NCBI GenBank assembly: GCA_964562985.1
Contig: CAZLWE010000058.1
Location: forward strand, 1-21,717
Reading direction: 5' to 3'
DNA length: 21,717 nt
Source of the DNA: SHLQ01 sp964562985
Lineage (GTDB): Bacteria; Actinomycetota; Acidimicrobiia; Acidimicrobiales; SHLQ01
Part shown: piece after piece, positions 7,429-15,600 of the stretch
Numbering within the stretch: the first letter of the stretch is position 1
How the letters are laid out: every line of letters begins with the position of its first letter
Position numbers and translations under genes: made by a program
Notes under the pieces: model-generated
What the model saw: the letters and a program-made list of their open reading frames with translations, nothing else
Database searches by the model: none
Told to the model about the DNA's origin: nothing

Positions 7429-8205
7429 ATGACTGATCATCTGCTCGTCGTCGACGACATCACCCTGCGATTTGGTGGCGTGACCGCCATCAACGGCGTG
7501 TCGTTTCACGTCGATGATGGGGAACTGTTCTCGATCATCGGACCAAATGGCGCGGGTAAGACCTCGATCTTCAACACCTTGTCGCAGGTGTATCGGCCCC
7601 AAGAGGGCGATATCCGCTGGCAAGGCCAGTCGATCATGGGTATGCGGCCCGACAGGGTCGCCGAGGAGGGGATCGCTCGGACGTTCCAAAACATCGAACT
7701 GTTCGCCAACATGACCGTCGTCGACAACTTGTTGACCGGTCGCCACATTCGCATGAAGAGCTCGTGGTTGGCCGGCGCCTTCTGGTTGGGGCCAGCGAAG
7801 AAGGAGGAGATGGAGAACCGCCGCAAGGTGGAGGACATCATCGATTTCCTGGAGATTGAGCAGTATCGCAAGAGCCCGGTCGCGCTGCTTCCTTACGGCA
7901 TTCAAAAACGAGTGGAGCTCGGTCGTGCGCTCGCCATGGACCCCGTGCTGTTGCTCCTCGACGAGCCTGTTGCTGGCATGAACCAAGAGGAGACCGAGGA
8001 TATGGCCCGGTTCATCCTCGACATTCGACGGGAACTCGGAATCGCCATGATCATGGTCGAACACGACATGGGGCTCGTGATGGACATCGCCGATCGCATC
8101 ATGGTGCTCGACTTCGGGCAGAAGATCGCCGAAGGGTTACCCGACGACATCCAACAGGATCCCGCCGTGATCGCTGCGTACCTCGGTGGCGAGCTTCAGG
8201 GCTGA
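7429..8205 (+). CDS. livG: HAAT-family ABC transporter ATPase, LivG type
   Basis: This is the second ATPase of the importer, 258 residues, pairing with LivF under the LivH/LivM permeases. It shows Walker A GPNGAGKTS (about 38-46), the LivG-type ARTFQNIELF Q-loop region, the variant signature LPYGIQKRVELGRAL typical of LivG, Walker B LLLLDEPVAGMNQEE and the switch histidine in IMVEHDMGLVM. The length matches the family (about 255). The ribosome binding site before the ATG is weak, so translation may depend on coupling with livF. It is the last gene of the transporter operon as seen here, because the following gene has its own promoter-like site. Confidence 0.94.
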   Translation: MTDHLLVVDDITLRFGGVTAINGVSFHVDDGELFSIIGPNGAGKTSIFNTLSQVYRPQEGDIRWQGQSIMGMRPDRVAEEGIARTFQNIELFANMTVVDNLLTGRHIRMKSSWLAGAFWLGPAKKEEMENRRKVEDIIDFLEIEQYRKSPVALLPYGIQKRVELGRALAMDPVLLLLDEPVAGMNQEETEDMARFILDIRRELGIAMIMVEHDMGLVMDIADRIMVLDFGQKIAEGLPDDIQQDPAVIAAYLGGELQG

Positions 8206-8216
8206 GCCCCTCTCGG

Positions 8217-8222
8217 TAGGCT
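8217..8222 (+). promoter_or_regulatory. Probable -10 hexamer TAGGCT of a leaderless promoter
   Basis: TAGGCT fits the actinobacterial TANNNT -10 consensus and is followed by exactly six bases and then GTG at 8229, so the mRNA would begin at the start codon. The -35 region is not recognisable. Confidence 0.5.
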
Positions 8223-8228
8223 GTGCGG

Positions 8229-9593
8229 GTGCGGTATATCTCAAGTGCGCGCCAGCGGGCGCTGTTCCTCGTTCTGGTTGCACTTCCGCTCGTGATGGCC
8301 GCTTGTTCTTCGACAGGTACGTCCGCCGGGATTGCCGACGGCACCGCGGCCACCAGTTCGAATCCAGGCGAAGTCGATAGCGGCGATCAGGGTGATACGA
8401 CTACGTCCAGTACAACCACGACCCTCCAAGAAGATCCGGTTGTGGCTGTCGCAGCTGACGTCGGAGTGGACGACGACACGATTCGAGTCGGCTACTCGCT
8501 CGACCTAAGCGGGCCGGGCTCGGCCGAAGATGCTCTCCTGCTCGACGGGCATCTTGCGCGGATAGACGCAGCGAACGCCGCCGGAGGAGTCGCCGGTCGT
8601 GAGATCGTCGTCGTCGCACTCGACAACGGTGGCGACCCCGCCCAACATCAACAGAACCTGAGCACGCTCGATGGCGACGGATCCGAGGCGGTCGTCGCGA
8701 TCGGCGGCCTGACCCAGCCTGCCCTCGACGAAGCGACCGGCTCGGCGCTCAACGCAAGCGAGTTGCTGGTCGTCGGCAACCGGGAGTTCGCGACCGATGC
8801 AACAGTGCCAGTGTCGCTGGTGCCCCTTCGACCATCGGTGTGCGTCGAAACGACTACCGGCATCGCGTCCTTGATAGCCGCCGGTGATGGGGAACGGACG
8901 CAATTGGCCCTCTTTTCGAGCGATGAACCATGGGCGCAGGATTCGGCTGAGGTGGCGCGCAGCGTTGTCGAGGAACTCGAGCTCGAGCTCGTTCTCGAGG
9001 GTACGTTCGAGCCGGGCTCCGAAGGAGAGGCTCAGGGCGATCTCCTGGAAGCATTGCTCAACTCGGATGCCGAGATGGTGTGGGTAGCGGGTTCTGCAGG
9101 TTTCCTTTCCGAGGTGGCCAACATCCTCGACGCCGAGGGTGAGGATCGTGACTGGGTCTGGGGAGGGCCGAGCGCAAGTTCGCCATCGTCGCTGTTCAAC
9201 TCGCTTCTCGGACCGGCACTCGCCGAGGTATACCAGGTAAGCCAATCCGGTCCGCTCGTTGACGATCCGTCACGAAGCGATGCCCGCGAGGCACTGGCTT
9301 CTGTGGCGCCCGAGCTCAGCTACGGCAACGCCGGCCCTGCGCTTCTCGGATGGGAGCAAGCGGATCTCCTCGTCGCCGCACTTGAGCAAGCGGCAGCTAC
9401 CGATGACCTCACCCGGGCGGCTGTCGGCACCGCCGGGTTGTCGCTCACCCCGCAGACCCCCGATGCAGCCACCTACCGGATCGAACTGACTTCCGAGCGA
9501 AACGCTGTGCTCTCCGCTGCCGGGTCGAGCGGCCTCGAGGAACTCTTCACCGAAGGCCAAACCCCAGTAGCGCTCCGAGGCCTCTGCTCCTAA
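8229..9593 (+). CDS. Second HAAT-type substrate-binding lipoprotein
   Basis: This is a predicted membrane-anchored solute-binding protein of 454 residues. The signal peptide ends in the lipobox LVMAAC with Cys26, followed by a Ser/Thr/Gly-rich linker containing TTTSSTTTT. The folded domain opens with DTIRVGYSLDLSG, closely like the DTIRVGLNADLSG of the binding protein at 4914, so the two are paralogues that have diverged strongly. Two cysteines (205 and 453) occupy positions matching Cys205 and Cys475 of the first protein, suggesting a shared disulfide. GTG at 8229 is chosen because it lies six bases after a TANNNT hexamer; an in-frame GTG at 8223 is the alternative and adds two residues. No permease or ATPase follows, so it may feed the adjacent transporter with another ligand, or act as a sensor. 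Confidence 0.85.
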   Translation: MRYISSARQRALFLVLVALPLVMAACSSTGTSAGIADGTAATSSNPGEVDSGDQGDTTTSSTTTTLQEDPVVAVAADVGVDDDTIRVGYSLDLSGPGSAEDALLLDGHLARIDAANAAGGVAGREIVVVALDNGGDPAQHQQNLSTLDGDGSEAVVAIGGLTQPALDEATGSALNASELLVVGNREFATDATVPVSLVPLRPSVCVETTTGIASLIAAGDGERTQLALFSSDEPWAQDSAEVARSVVEELELELVLEGTFEPGSEGEAQGDLLEALLNSDAEMVWVAGSAGFLSEVANILDAEGEDRDWVWGGPSASSPSSLFNSLLGPALAEVYQVSQSGPLVDDPSRSDAREALASVAPELSYGNAGPALLGWEQADLLVAALEQAAATDDLTRAAVGTAGLSLTPQTPDAATYRIELTSERNAVLSAAGSSGLEELFTEGQTPVALRGLCS

Positions 9594-9610
9594 GGAATCT
9601 GCCCGTAGAA

Positions 9611-9659
9611 AATCTGTGGTCGGTTTCCGTTGCTATTGCCCGGTTTTCGACCACAGATT
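9611..9659. terminator. Inverted repeat between convergent genes, probable bidirectional terminator
   Basis: AATCTGTGGTCG (9611-9622) and CGACCACAGATT (9648-9659) are perfect 12-bp inverted repeats around a 25-base loop. Transcripts from the minus strand run from the stem into an ATTTTCT stretch, giving a modest U tract; on the plus strand the U tract is weak. The repeat overlaps the stop codon of the minus-strand thioesterase and lies 17 bases past the stop of the plus-strand lipoprotein. Confidence 0.65.
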
Positions 9660-10080
9660 AGTCAGAGGGGAGGGCGTAGGTGACGGTGGCGTGACACACG
9701 GGTTTTTCTGGGGCGCCGTCGACGTGCATGGTTACGTCGGCGTAGAGGAGCTTGCGGCCGCGTTTGAGGGTCTTGGCCTCCGCGATGAGGTCGCCGCCGA
9801 TCGCTGGTCGCAGGAACGTGATGTGTAGGTCCCACGTGACGGCCATCGGCTCGATGCCATGGCTTGCGAATACTGCGACCCACCCGGCGAGGTCCGCGAC
9901 GGTGAACATGGTCGGACCGGAGATATAGCCGCCAGGCCGGAGGGCCTTTTCGTTGTAGGGCCAACGAAGACCGATGTTTCCCTCGTCGGTGATCGATTCG
10001 ACGATCACCGCACCATGGCCGGTGAAGTCGCCCAAGCTGGCGATGTATTCGTTGACCTCGTCGGGATTCACTGAAGCCAT
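9658..10080 (-). CDS. Hotdog-fold thioesterase, PaaI-like
   Basis: This 140-residue protein is predicted to hydrolyse acyl-CoA thioesters in the cytoplasm. The hotdog helix region RPGGYISGPTMFTVADLAGW spans residues 48-67, with Asp63 at the position of the acidic catalytic residue in PaaI-type enzymes; a beta-rich C-terminal half ends in HATVTYALPSD. It is the second gene of a minus-strand pair, starting 11 bases after the stop of the thioesterase at 10092-10472. There is no clear ribosome binding site, so coupling with that gene is likely. The substrate is unknown, and a fold relative without thioesterase activity is possible. Confidence 0.8.
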   Translation of the reverse strand: MASVNPDEVNEYIASLGDFTGHGAVIVESITDEGNIGLRWPYNEKALRPGGYISGPTMFTVADLAGWVAVFASHGIEPMAVTWDLHITFLRPAIGGDLIAEAKTLKRGRKLLYADVTMHVDGAPEKPVCHATVTYALPSD

Positions 10081-10091
10081 CGCCAGAACGC

Positions 10092-10472
10092 CTACCGGTT
10101 TACCGTTCGGGTGTTGCCGCGGAAGTGTGCGACCGGTTCGTCGTTCTGGTTGGTCACCGTGATGTCGACCATCGTCGTGCGGCCCCAGGTGTCGGAAGCT
10201 GAGCCAACTGCGGTGATTGTGTCCCCGGGCATTGCGGGCCGGACAAAGTCGATGCTCGCCGACGAGGCGAAGGCGACCCGTTCGGGCGCCAAATCAGCAT
10301 TGGTCACTCGTTCGAAGACCGCGTCGGCCAGCAAGAAAACGACACCTCCGTGGCCGACCCCATGGCGATTGAGGTCGTCATCGGTGATTGTCATGGTCGC
10401 TGACCATCGTCGGTCGTCAAGACGGGACACGGTGATTCCGACTCGATCGACGGCGGGGTCGTTGGGCAGCAT
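10092..10472 (-). CDS. PaaI-family hotdog thioesterase
   Basis: This 126-residue protein of the PaaI family should cleave (hydroxy)phenylacetyl-CoA-like or other acyl-CoA thioesters. The family motif is clear: NRHGVGHGGVVFLLADAVF at 35-53, including HGG (41-43) and catalytic-type Asp50, followed by ASIDFVRPAMPGDTITA, which is standard in PaaI. The frame stays open further upstream into the aldehyde dehydrogenase. I chose the ATG at 10472 because it lies six bases after the minus-strand hexamer TACGAT (10484-10479), the spacing seen at other starts here; an ATG at 10496 would add eight residues. It heads a two-gene operon with the hotdog protein at 9658-10080. Confidence 0.82.
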   Translation of the reverse strand: MLPNDPAVDRVGITVSRLDDRRWSATMTITDDDLNRHGVGHGGVVFLLADAVFERVTNADLAPERVAFASSASIDFVRPAMPGDTITAVGSASDTWGRTTMVDITVTNQNDEPVAHFRGNTRTVNR

Positions 10473-10478
10473 CTCCGG

Positions 10479-10488
10479 ATCGTAGCCT
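10479..10488. promoter_or_regulatory. Overlapping divergent -10 hexamers
   Basis: On the minus strand TACGAT (10484-10479) precedes the thioesterase ATG at 10472 by six bases. On the plus strand TAGCCT (10483-10488) precedes the aldehyde dehydrogenase ATG at 10495 by six bases. The hexamers share two bases, so only one polymerase could occupy the site at a time. Neither -35 element is convincing (GTTGGG at 10461-10466 for the plus strand). Confidence 0.55.
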
Positions 10489-10494
10489 GTGGCC

Positions 10495-11922
10495 ATGTTC
10501 ATCAACGGTGAGTTTGTCGATGCGATTTCTGGAAACACCTTCGAGGTGACAAACCCGGCAACAGGGGAGCGCCTTGGCGAGGTGCCCGACGGCAACGCAG
10601 ACGACGCCGAGCGGGCGATCGAAGCTGCGGACGTGGCCTTCGCAGATTGGTCGAGCACAACCGCCTACGAGCGGGCCGACATCTTGATGAGGGCTTGGAA
10701 CCTCATGCGCGAGCGGGCGGACGATCTCGCTGCGCTTATGACCGCTGAACAAGGTAAGCCGCTGCGGGCTAGCGGGGCAGAGGTCAACTACGGGGCGGAC
10801 TTCATCCGATGGTTTGCCGAGGAGGCCCGACGGCTGACCGGCGAATGGATTCCGTCGTCTCGGGCGAACCAGCGGTTCCTCTCCGTCCAGTCGCCGGTGG
10901 GGGTGGTTGCAGCCGTGACGCCGTGGAACTACCCCATGTCGATGCTGACCCGAAAAATGGCCCCAGCTCTCGCAGCCGGGTGCACGCTCGTGCTCAAGCC
11001 AGCCGAGGCGACCCCGCTCAATGCGAAGGCCATCTTCGAAATCTTCCACGATGCAGGTGTGCCTGACGGGGTGATCAACATGGTCACGGCGTCGGATCCA
11101 GTCCCGATCGGTGAGGTGTTCACGAGTGACCCGCGGGTCAACAAGGTGACCTTTACCGGTTCCACGGCCGTGGGTCGCACCCTCGCGGCGGCGGCAGGGG
11201 CATCGCTGAAGCGAATCTCGGTCGAGCTTGGCGGACACGCGCCCTTCTTGGTCATGCCCGATGCCGACCCCGTGCACGCAGCGAAAGGGGCGTCAGCGCT
11301 GAAGTTCCTCAATTCTGGTCAGGCCTGTATCAGCCCGAACCGGATCTACGTGCACACCGCGCACGTCGAAGCCTTCACCGAGACGATGGCCGAGCGTGTG
11401 GGTCGTATCGTGACTGGCGACGGCTCGGTCGATGGGGTCCGTTGCGGCCCATTGGTCAACGAGGCCGCCGTGGCCAAGGTTGAGGCGCAGGTTGACGATG
11501 CGGTGGCGAAGGGCGCCGAAGCGCTCGTCGGCGGACATCGCCTCACCGATGGTGCGCTGGCTGCAGGACACTTCTATGCGCCGACCGTACTGTCGGGTAT
11601 CACCGCAGACATGGTGATTGCGTCAGAGGAAACCTTTGGCCCGGTCGCCCCGATCATCACCTATGACGACCCGGATCAGCTCATCGACATGGCGAACGAC
11701 ACGAACTATGGGCTGGCGGCTTACGTGTACACGAACGGCCTTTCTACCGCCCTCAAAACCATCGAAGGTCTGCGGTTCGGGATCATCGGCGTCAACGACG
11801 TGAATCCCACCTCCGCGTCGGTTCCCTTCGGCGGAATGAAGGACAGCGGCCTTGGTCGTGAGGGAGCGCGCGAGGGTTTGCTCGAGTATCTCGAGACCAA
11901 GACCGCAGGTATCGCCATCTGA
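10495..11922 (+). CDS. NAD(P)-dependent aldehyde dehydrogenase, succinate-semialdehyde dehydrogenase-like
   Basis: This 475-residue soluble aldehyde dehydrogenase oxidises an aldehyde to the acid with NAD(P)+. The family landmarks are present: the cofactor-binding TPWNYP followed by CTLVLKPAEATPLNA, FTGSTAVG, catalytic Glu244 in VELGGHAPF and nucleophile Cys278 in NSGQACISPNR (34 residues apart, as usual), then EETFGPVAP near the C-terminus. The wording of the central block resembles succinate/glutarate-semialdehyde dehydrogenases (GabD group), but substrate assignment from motifs alone is weak. The ATG at 10495 is preferred over the in-frame GTG at 10489 because the hexamer TAGCCT sits six bases ahead of it. 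It is transcribed divergently from the thioesterase pair. Confidence 0.9.
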   Translation: MFINGEFVDAISGNTFEVTNPATGERLGEVPDGNADDAERAIEAADVAFADWSSTTAYERADILMRAWNLMRERADDLAALMTAEQGKPLRASGAEVNYGADFIRWFAEEARRLTGEWIPSSRANQRFLSVQSPVGVVAAVTPWNYPMSMLTRKMAPALAAGCTLVLKPAEATPLNAKAIFEIFHDAGVPDGVINMVTASDPVPIGEVFTSDPRVNKVTFTGSTAVGRTLAAAAGASLKRISVELGGHAPFLVMPDADPVHAAKGASALKFLNSGQACISPNRIYVHTAHVEAFTETMAERVGRIVTGDGSVDGVRCGPLVNEAAVAKVEAQVDDAVAKGAEALVGGHRLTDGALAAGHFYAPTVLSGITADMVIASEETFGPVAPIITYDDPDQLIDMANDTNYGLAAYVYTNGLSTALKTIEGLRFGIIGVNDVNPTSASVPFGGMKDSGLGREGAREGLLEYLETKTAGIAI

Positions 11923-11949
11923 CTCAGGGGCTGTGGAGCCTATGGCCGC

Positions 11950-11955
11950 TACTAT
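11950..11955 (+). promoter_or_regulatory. Probable -10 hexamer TACTAT of a leaderless promoter
   Basis: TACTAT is followed by six bases (TCATGT) and then the ATG at 11962, matching the spacing seen at 8217 and 10483. No clear -35 or ribosome binding site is visible. Confidence 0.55.
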
Positions 11956-11961
11956 TCATGT

Positions 11962-12666
11962 ATGAATGGCGTGAGCTGGGACGAACGATCAGAGACCGAT
12001 TGGTTGGCCTCTAACGGGCGTTGGTACCCGCGTTCGAACTATCCAGCGAGATGGTCGATGACGTCGCTGCCACCCGCCCCAGGACATGGCCAAGCAGATT
12101 CGATTCTTCGTCGTGCTACCTCACAGGTTCCTAGCTGGGCCGAGTCCGGCGCGGCTCAAACGCAGCGGCCAACTTCAGCTCCACTCCGAGGGACGTGGTC
12201 GAAGCCAGAAACGCCGAAATGGGTAGCCGAGGCTCGTACGGCAGCGTCGAGTGCGGCTGGAGCAGCAGCCGGTCGGTCAACTCAACGCAGTGCCAGCGAT
12301 AGTTCGTCCGCCGGTCCCCGCGCCGACGCGAGCGATCGAACGTTCCTGCCCAAAGAACAGCGACGGACGACCGGACCGGCCGATGCCAAGGTTGTCGGCC
12401 AACGCACCTACAAGCCGAAAGTGGCGCCGGGACCTCCGCCACCGTCGGCGCTTCCCCCTCCGCCCGGAAGGGTTCGAGACGACATGCCGAGCGCTCCGGC
12501 CCCGCCCGACTCACCGCTACCGTCGCCACCGGTGCTTCGTAAGTCCCCGCCACCGCGTCAACAGACCGATCTGGAAGTGGTGGCAGGCGATCTGGGGAAG
12601 GTCCTCGGTGTCGCCAAACGTCGCATTTCGCGGGCGATCAACGAAGCGGCTGAACAAGGTCGATGA
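11962..12666 (+). CDS. Proline/serine-rich protein of unknown function with N-terminal GRWYP motif
   Basis: I do not recognise a named family for the whole protein (234 residues). The N-terminus has a tryptophan-rich segment, WLASNGRWYPRSNYPARW (14-31), like the short W-x(n)-DGRWYPP motifs in many actinobacterial proteins of unknown role. The middle (about 45-200) is low-complexity, rich in Ala, Ser, Pro and Arg, and probably disordered, with runs such as PPPPSALPPPPGR. The last 35 residues (TDLEVVAGDLGKVLGVAKRRISRAINEAAEQGR) could form an amphipathic helix. No signal peptide or membrane segment is seen. The stop overlaps the start of the indolepyruvate oxidoreductase gene by 4 bp (ATGA), so the two are co-translated. 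Real coding is supported by the promoter-like start and the coupling. Confidence 0.75.
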   Translation: MNGVSWDERSETDWLASNGRWYPRSNYPARWSMTSLPPAPGHGQADSILRRATSQVPSWAESGAAQTQRPTSAPLRGTWSKPETPKWVAEARTAASSAAGAAAGRSTQRSASDSSSAGPRADASDRTFLPKEQRRTTGPADAKVVGQRTYKPKVAPGPPPPSALPPPPGRVRDDMPSAPAPPDSPLPSPPVLRKSPPPRQQTDLEVVAGDLGKVLGVAKRRISRAINEAAEQGR

Positions 12667-15600
12667 ATCCGCCTGAGCTCCGCCTGACCGAACGCCTCTC
12701 GGCAACCGAGGGGATGATCACGCTTTCGGGCGCGCAGGCGCTCATGCGCATTCCGGTCGATCAGCATCGGATCGACGCAGCGAGCGGTTCGAGGTTGGCG
12801 ACACTCGTCAGCGGGTACCGGGGTTCACCGCTCGGGGGTATCGAAGGGATTGTTGCCCAACACAAGGCCGTGCTCGATGCGGCCGATGTGCACTTCGTTA
12901 GCGGGGTCAATGAGGAGCTCGCGGCCACGGCCGTCTGGGGATCACAAATGTCCACGCTCGAAGCCAACCCGCGCTTCGATGGTGTCCTCGGGCTTTGGTA
13001 TGGCAAGGGGCCGGGCGTCGATCGTTCCGGTGATGCCTTCCGGCACGGAAACTTCGCCGGTGTTCACCCCAAGGGTGGCGTGCTCGCGCTCGCCGGAGAC
13101 GACCCTGAATGCAAGTCTTCGACGATCCCGTCAGCTTCGGAGTTCGCACTTCACGACGCCGGCATGCCGGTCGTCTACCCCGGCGACGTCGCCGACGTAT
13201 TGCGCCTCGGTCGCTTCGGTGTGGAGCTGTCTCGGGCATCGGGGCTGTGGGTCGGGTTCAAAGTGCACACAGACGTGGCTGATGGCTTTGCCACAATCCC
13301 CGCCAGCAGTGCTGATGTCGATATTTCACCCTTCGTGTACGAAGTCGACGGCGAGCCCTGGCGCCACACCGTCAACAACAACTTGCTGGCCCCGCATTCA
13401 TTGATGCTCGAAGAAGAATTGTTCGGCCATCGCACCGAAGCTGCATTGGGCTTCGCTCGGGAGAACTCGCTCGACCGCTCCTACGGGGCGTCCGATGCGT
13501 GGCTGGGCATAGTGGTGGCAGGCAAGCCGCATGGCGATGTGCGCGATGCGTTGAAGCTGCTCGGAATCGACGGCCAGCTCGACGACCTGGGCGTTCGGAT
13601 CTACGTGCCCGGACTGATATCGCCCCTCGAACCCCAGGGCCTTCGAGCCTTCGCCCAGGGTCTCGAATCAATCCTGGTCGTCGAAGCGAAGCGGCCGTTT
13701 ATCGAGACTCAGGTTCGAGACCTCCTCTACGACGATCCAGATCGGCCCAACGTCTATGGCAAGTTCGACCTCGAGCGCGAGCGGCTCATTCCGGTCGCCG
13801 GGGCGCTTTCGGGGACCTCGTTGGTCGAGCCGCTCCGGCGAGTGATCGCCACGAAGGTCGACGCGTCGCGTCTTGCACGTCAACGCCAACGGATTCCACT
13901 TCTCGGCGATTCGGGCCTGCCTGGACGCACCCCCTATTACTGCTCGGGTTGTCCACACAACACCTCGACGACGGCCCTCGAAGGTTCCCTCGTTGGTGGC
14001 GGAATTGGGTGCCACTCGATGGTGCTCTGGATGGACCGCTCAACGGTCGGACTTACCCAGATGGGAGGCGAAGGTGCCCAATGGGTTGGCACTGCTCCCT
14101 TCGTGCACGACCCGCACCGGTTCCAGAACCTCGGCGACGGTACGTTCTTCCACAGCGGGTCGCTCGCCATTCGCCAAGCCGTCGCTGCCGAGACCAACAT
14201 CACCTTCAAACTGCTCTATAACGGCGTTGTTGCGATGACCGGCGGCCAAGATGCCGCCGGTGAGATGCCAGTGCCCGAGCTCACTCGCTGGCTCGATGCA
14301 GAAGGTGTTGTCGCCACCGTTGTCGTTACCGATGATGTCGACAAGTACGGCTCCAATGCGGACTTCGCCGCCGGGTGTCGAGTGGTCGACCGGGCTGAAT
14401 TCGACGATGTACAACGTGAGCTGCGCGACATCCCCGGAGTGACTGCGCTGGTCTACGACCAAGGGTGCGCTGCAGACCTTCGGCGCCGCCGCAAGCGAGG
14501 CACAATCGACACCCCGACCACGAGGGTGATGATCAACGAAGCGATCTGCGAAGGCTGCGGTCATTGTGGCGAGGTATCGAATTGCATGAGCGTTCACCCG
14601 GTCGAGACACCGTTCGGGCGTAAGACGCAGATCCATCAGGAGTCGTGCAACCTCGATCTGAGTTGCCTGGGTGGAAACTGCCCCGCATTCGTCACGGTGG
14701 AGATCGACCCCGACGACGCCGTCGTGGCCGATACGCCTGGCGCTGCATATGGAGTGGGCAAAGCACCTTCAGAACCGCTACGTCCGAGAGAGGCATCACT
14801 GCTCATCGTCGGTATTGGCGGAACCGGCGTGGTGACCGTGTCGCAGGTTCTTTCGACCGCGGCGATGCTCGATGATCTCGTCGCCACCAGTCTTGACCAA
14901 ACGGGCCTTGCCCAAAAGGGCGGACAGGTCGTGTCCAACCTGCGTATCGGGCCCAAGAGTTACGAGGGCGCTGCCAAGGTCGGGGCCGGGGATGCCGACA
15001 CCTTGTTGTTATTCGACATGGTCGGTGGCTCACAGCCGAAGGTGCTCGAACGCGGCGACCCCGAATCGACCGTTGCGATCGTTTCCACAACCCAGGTGCC
15101 GACCGGCGAGATGGTCACCAGTCTCGAACATGAGAACTTCCCCGAAGCAGATCGGTTCCGCCGAGCGATAGACGCGGCGACCCGAGACACATCGAACCGC
15201 TATGTCGATGCCGAGGCGATCGCTCGGTACGTCTTTGCGTCTCAGCCAGCGGCAAACCTGCTGGTGACGGGAATGGCCTATCAACTTGGCCGCATTCCCG
15301 TTTCGGCTGCATCGATCGAAACCGCGATCGGTCTCAATGGGGTAGCGGTCGACATGAACGTTGCCGCGTTTACGTTGGGTCGACGGCTTATGGCCGACCC
15401 CGATTTGCTGGAGGAGATCGTCCACGCGTCAAAGCCCAACCGAGTGCCCCCGCCGTTCCCTGACGCGCAGACCCAACGCATGCTCGACGAGGTTCCCTAC
15501 CCGACCGAGGAATTAGCCGAGGTGTTGCACTGGCGTATCCCGGAACTGATCGAGTGGGGAGACGTCCGTACGGCACGTACCTACGTGCATGACATCGCTG

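Noticed and set aside
10489..10494. GTG at 10489 as start of the aldehyde dehydrogenase
   Set aside because: It would begin right at the end of the -10 hexamer; the ATG six bases later fits the spacing seen at other genes in the window.
10473..10658. N-terminal extension of the thioesterase into the aldehyde dehydrogenase gene (188-residue version)
   Set aside because: The extra residues are low-complexity antisense sequence, PaaI proteins start close to the chosen ATG, and a -10 hexamer sits in the extension.
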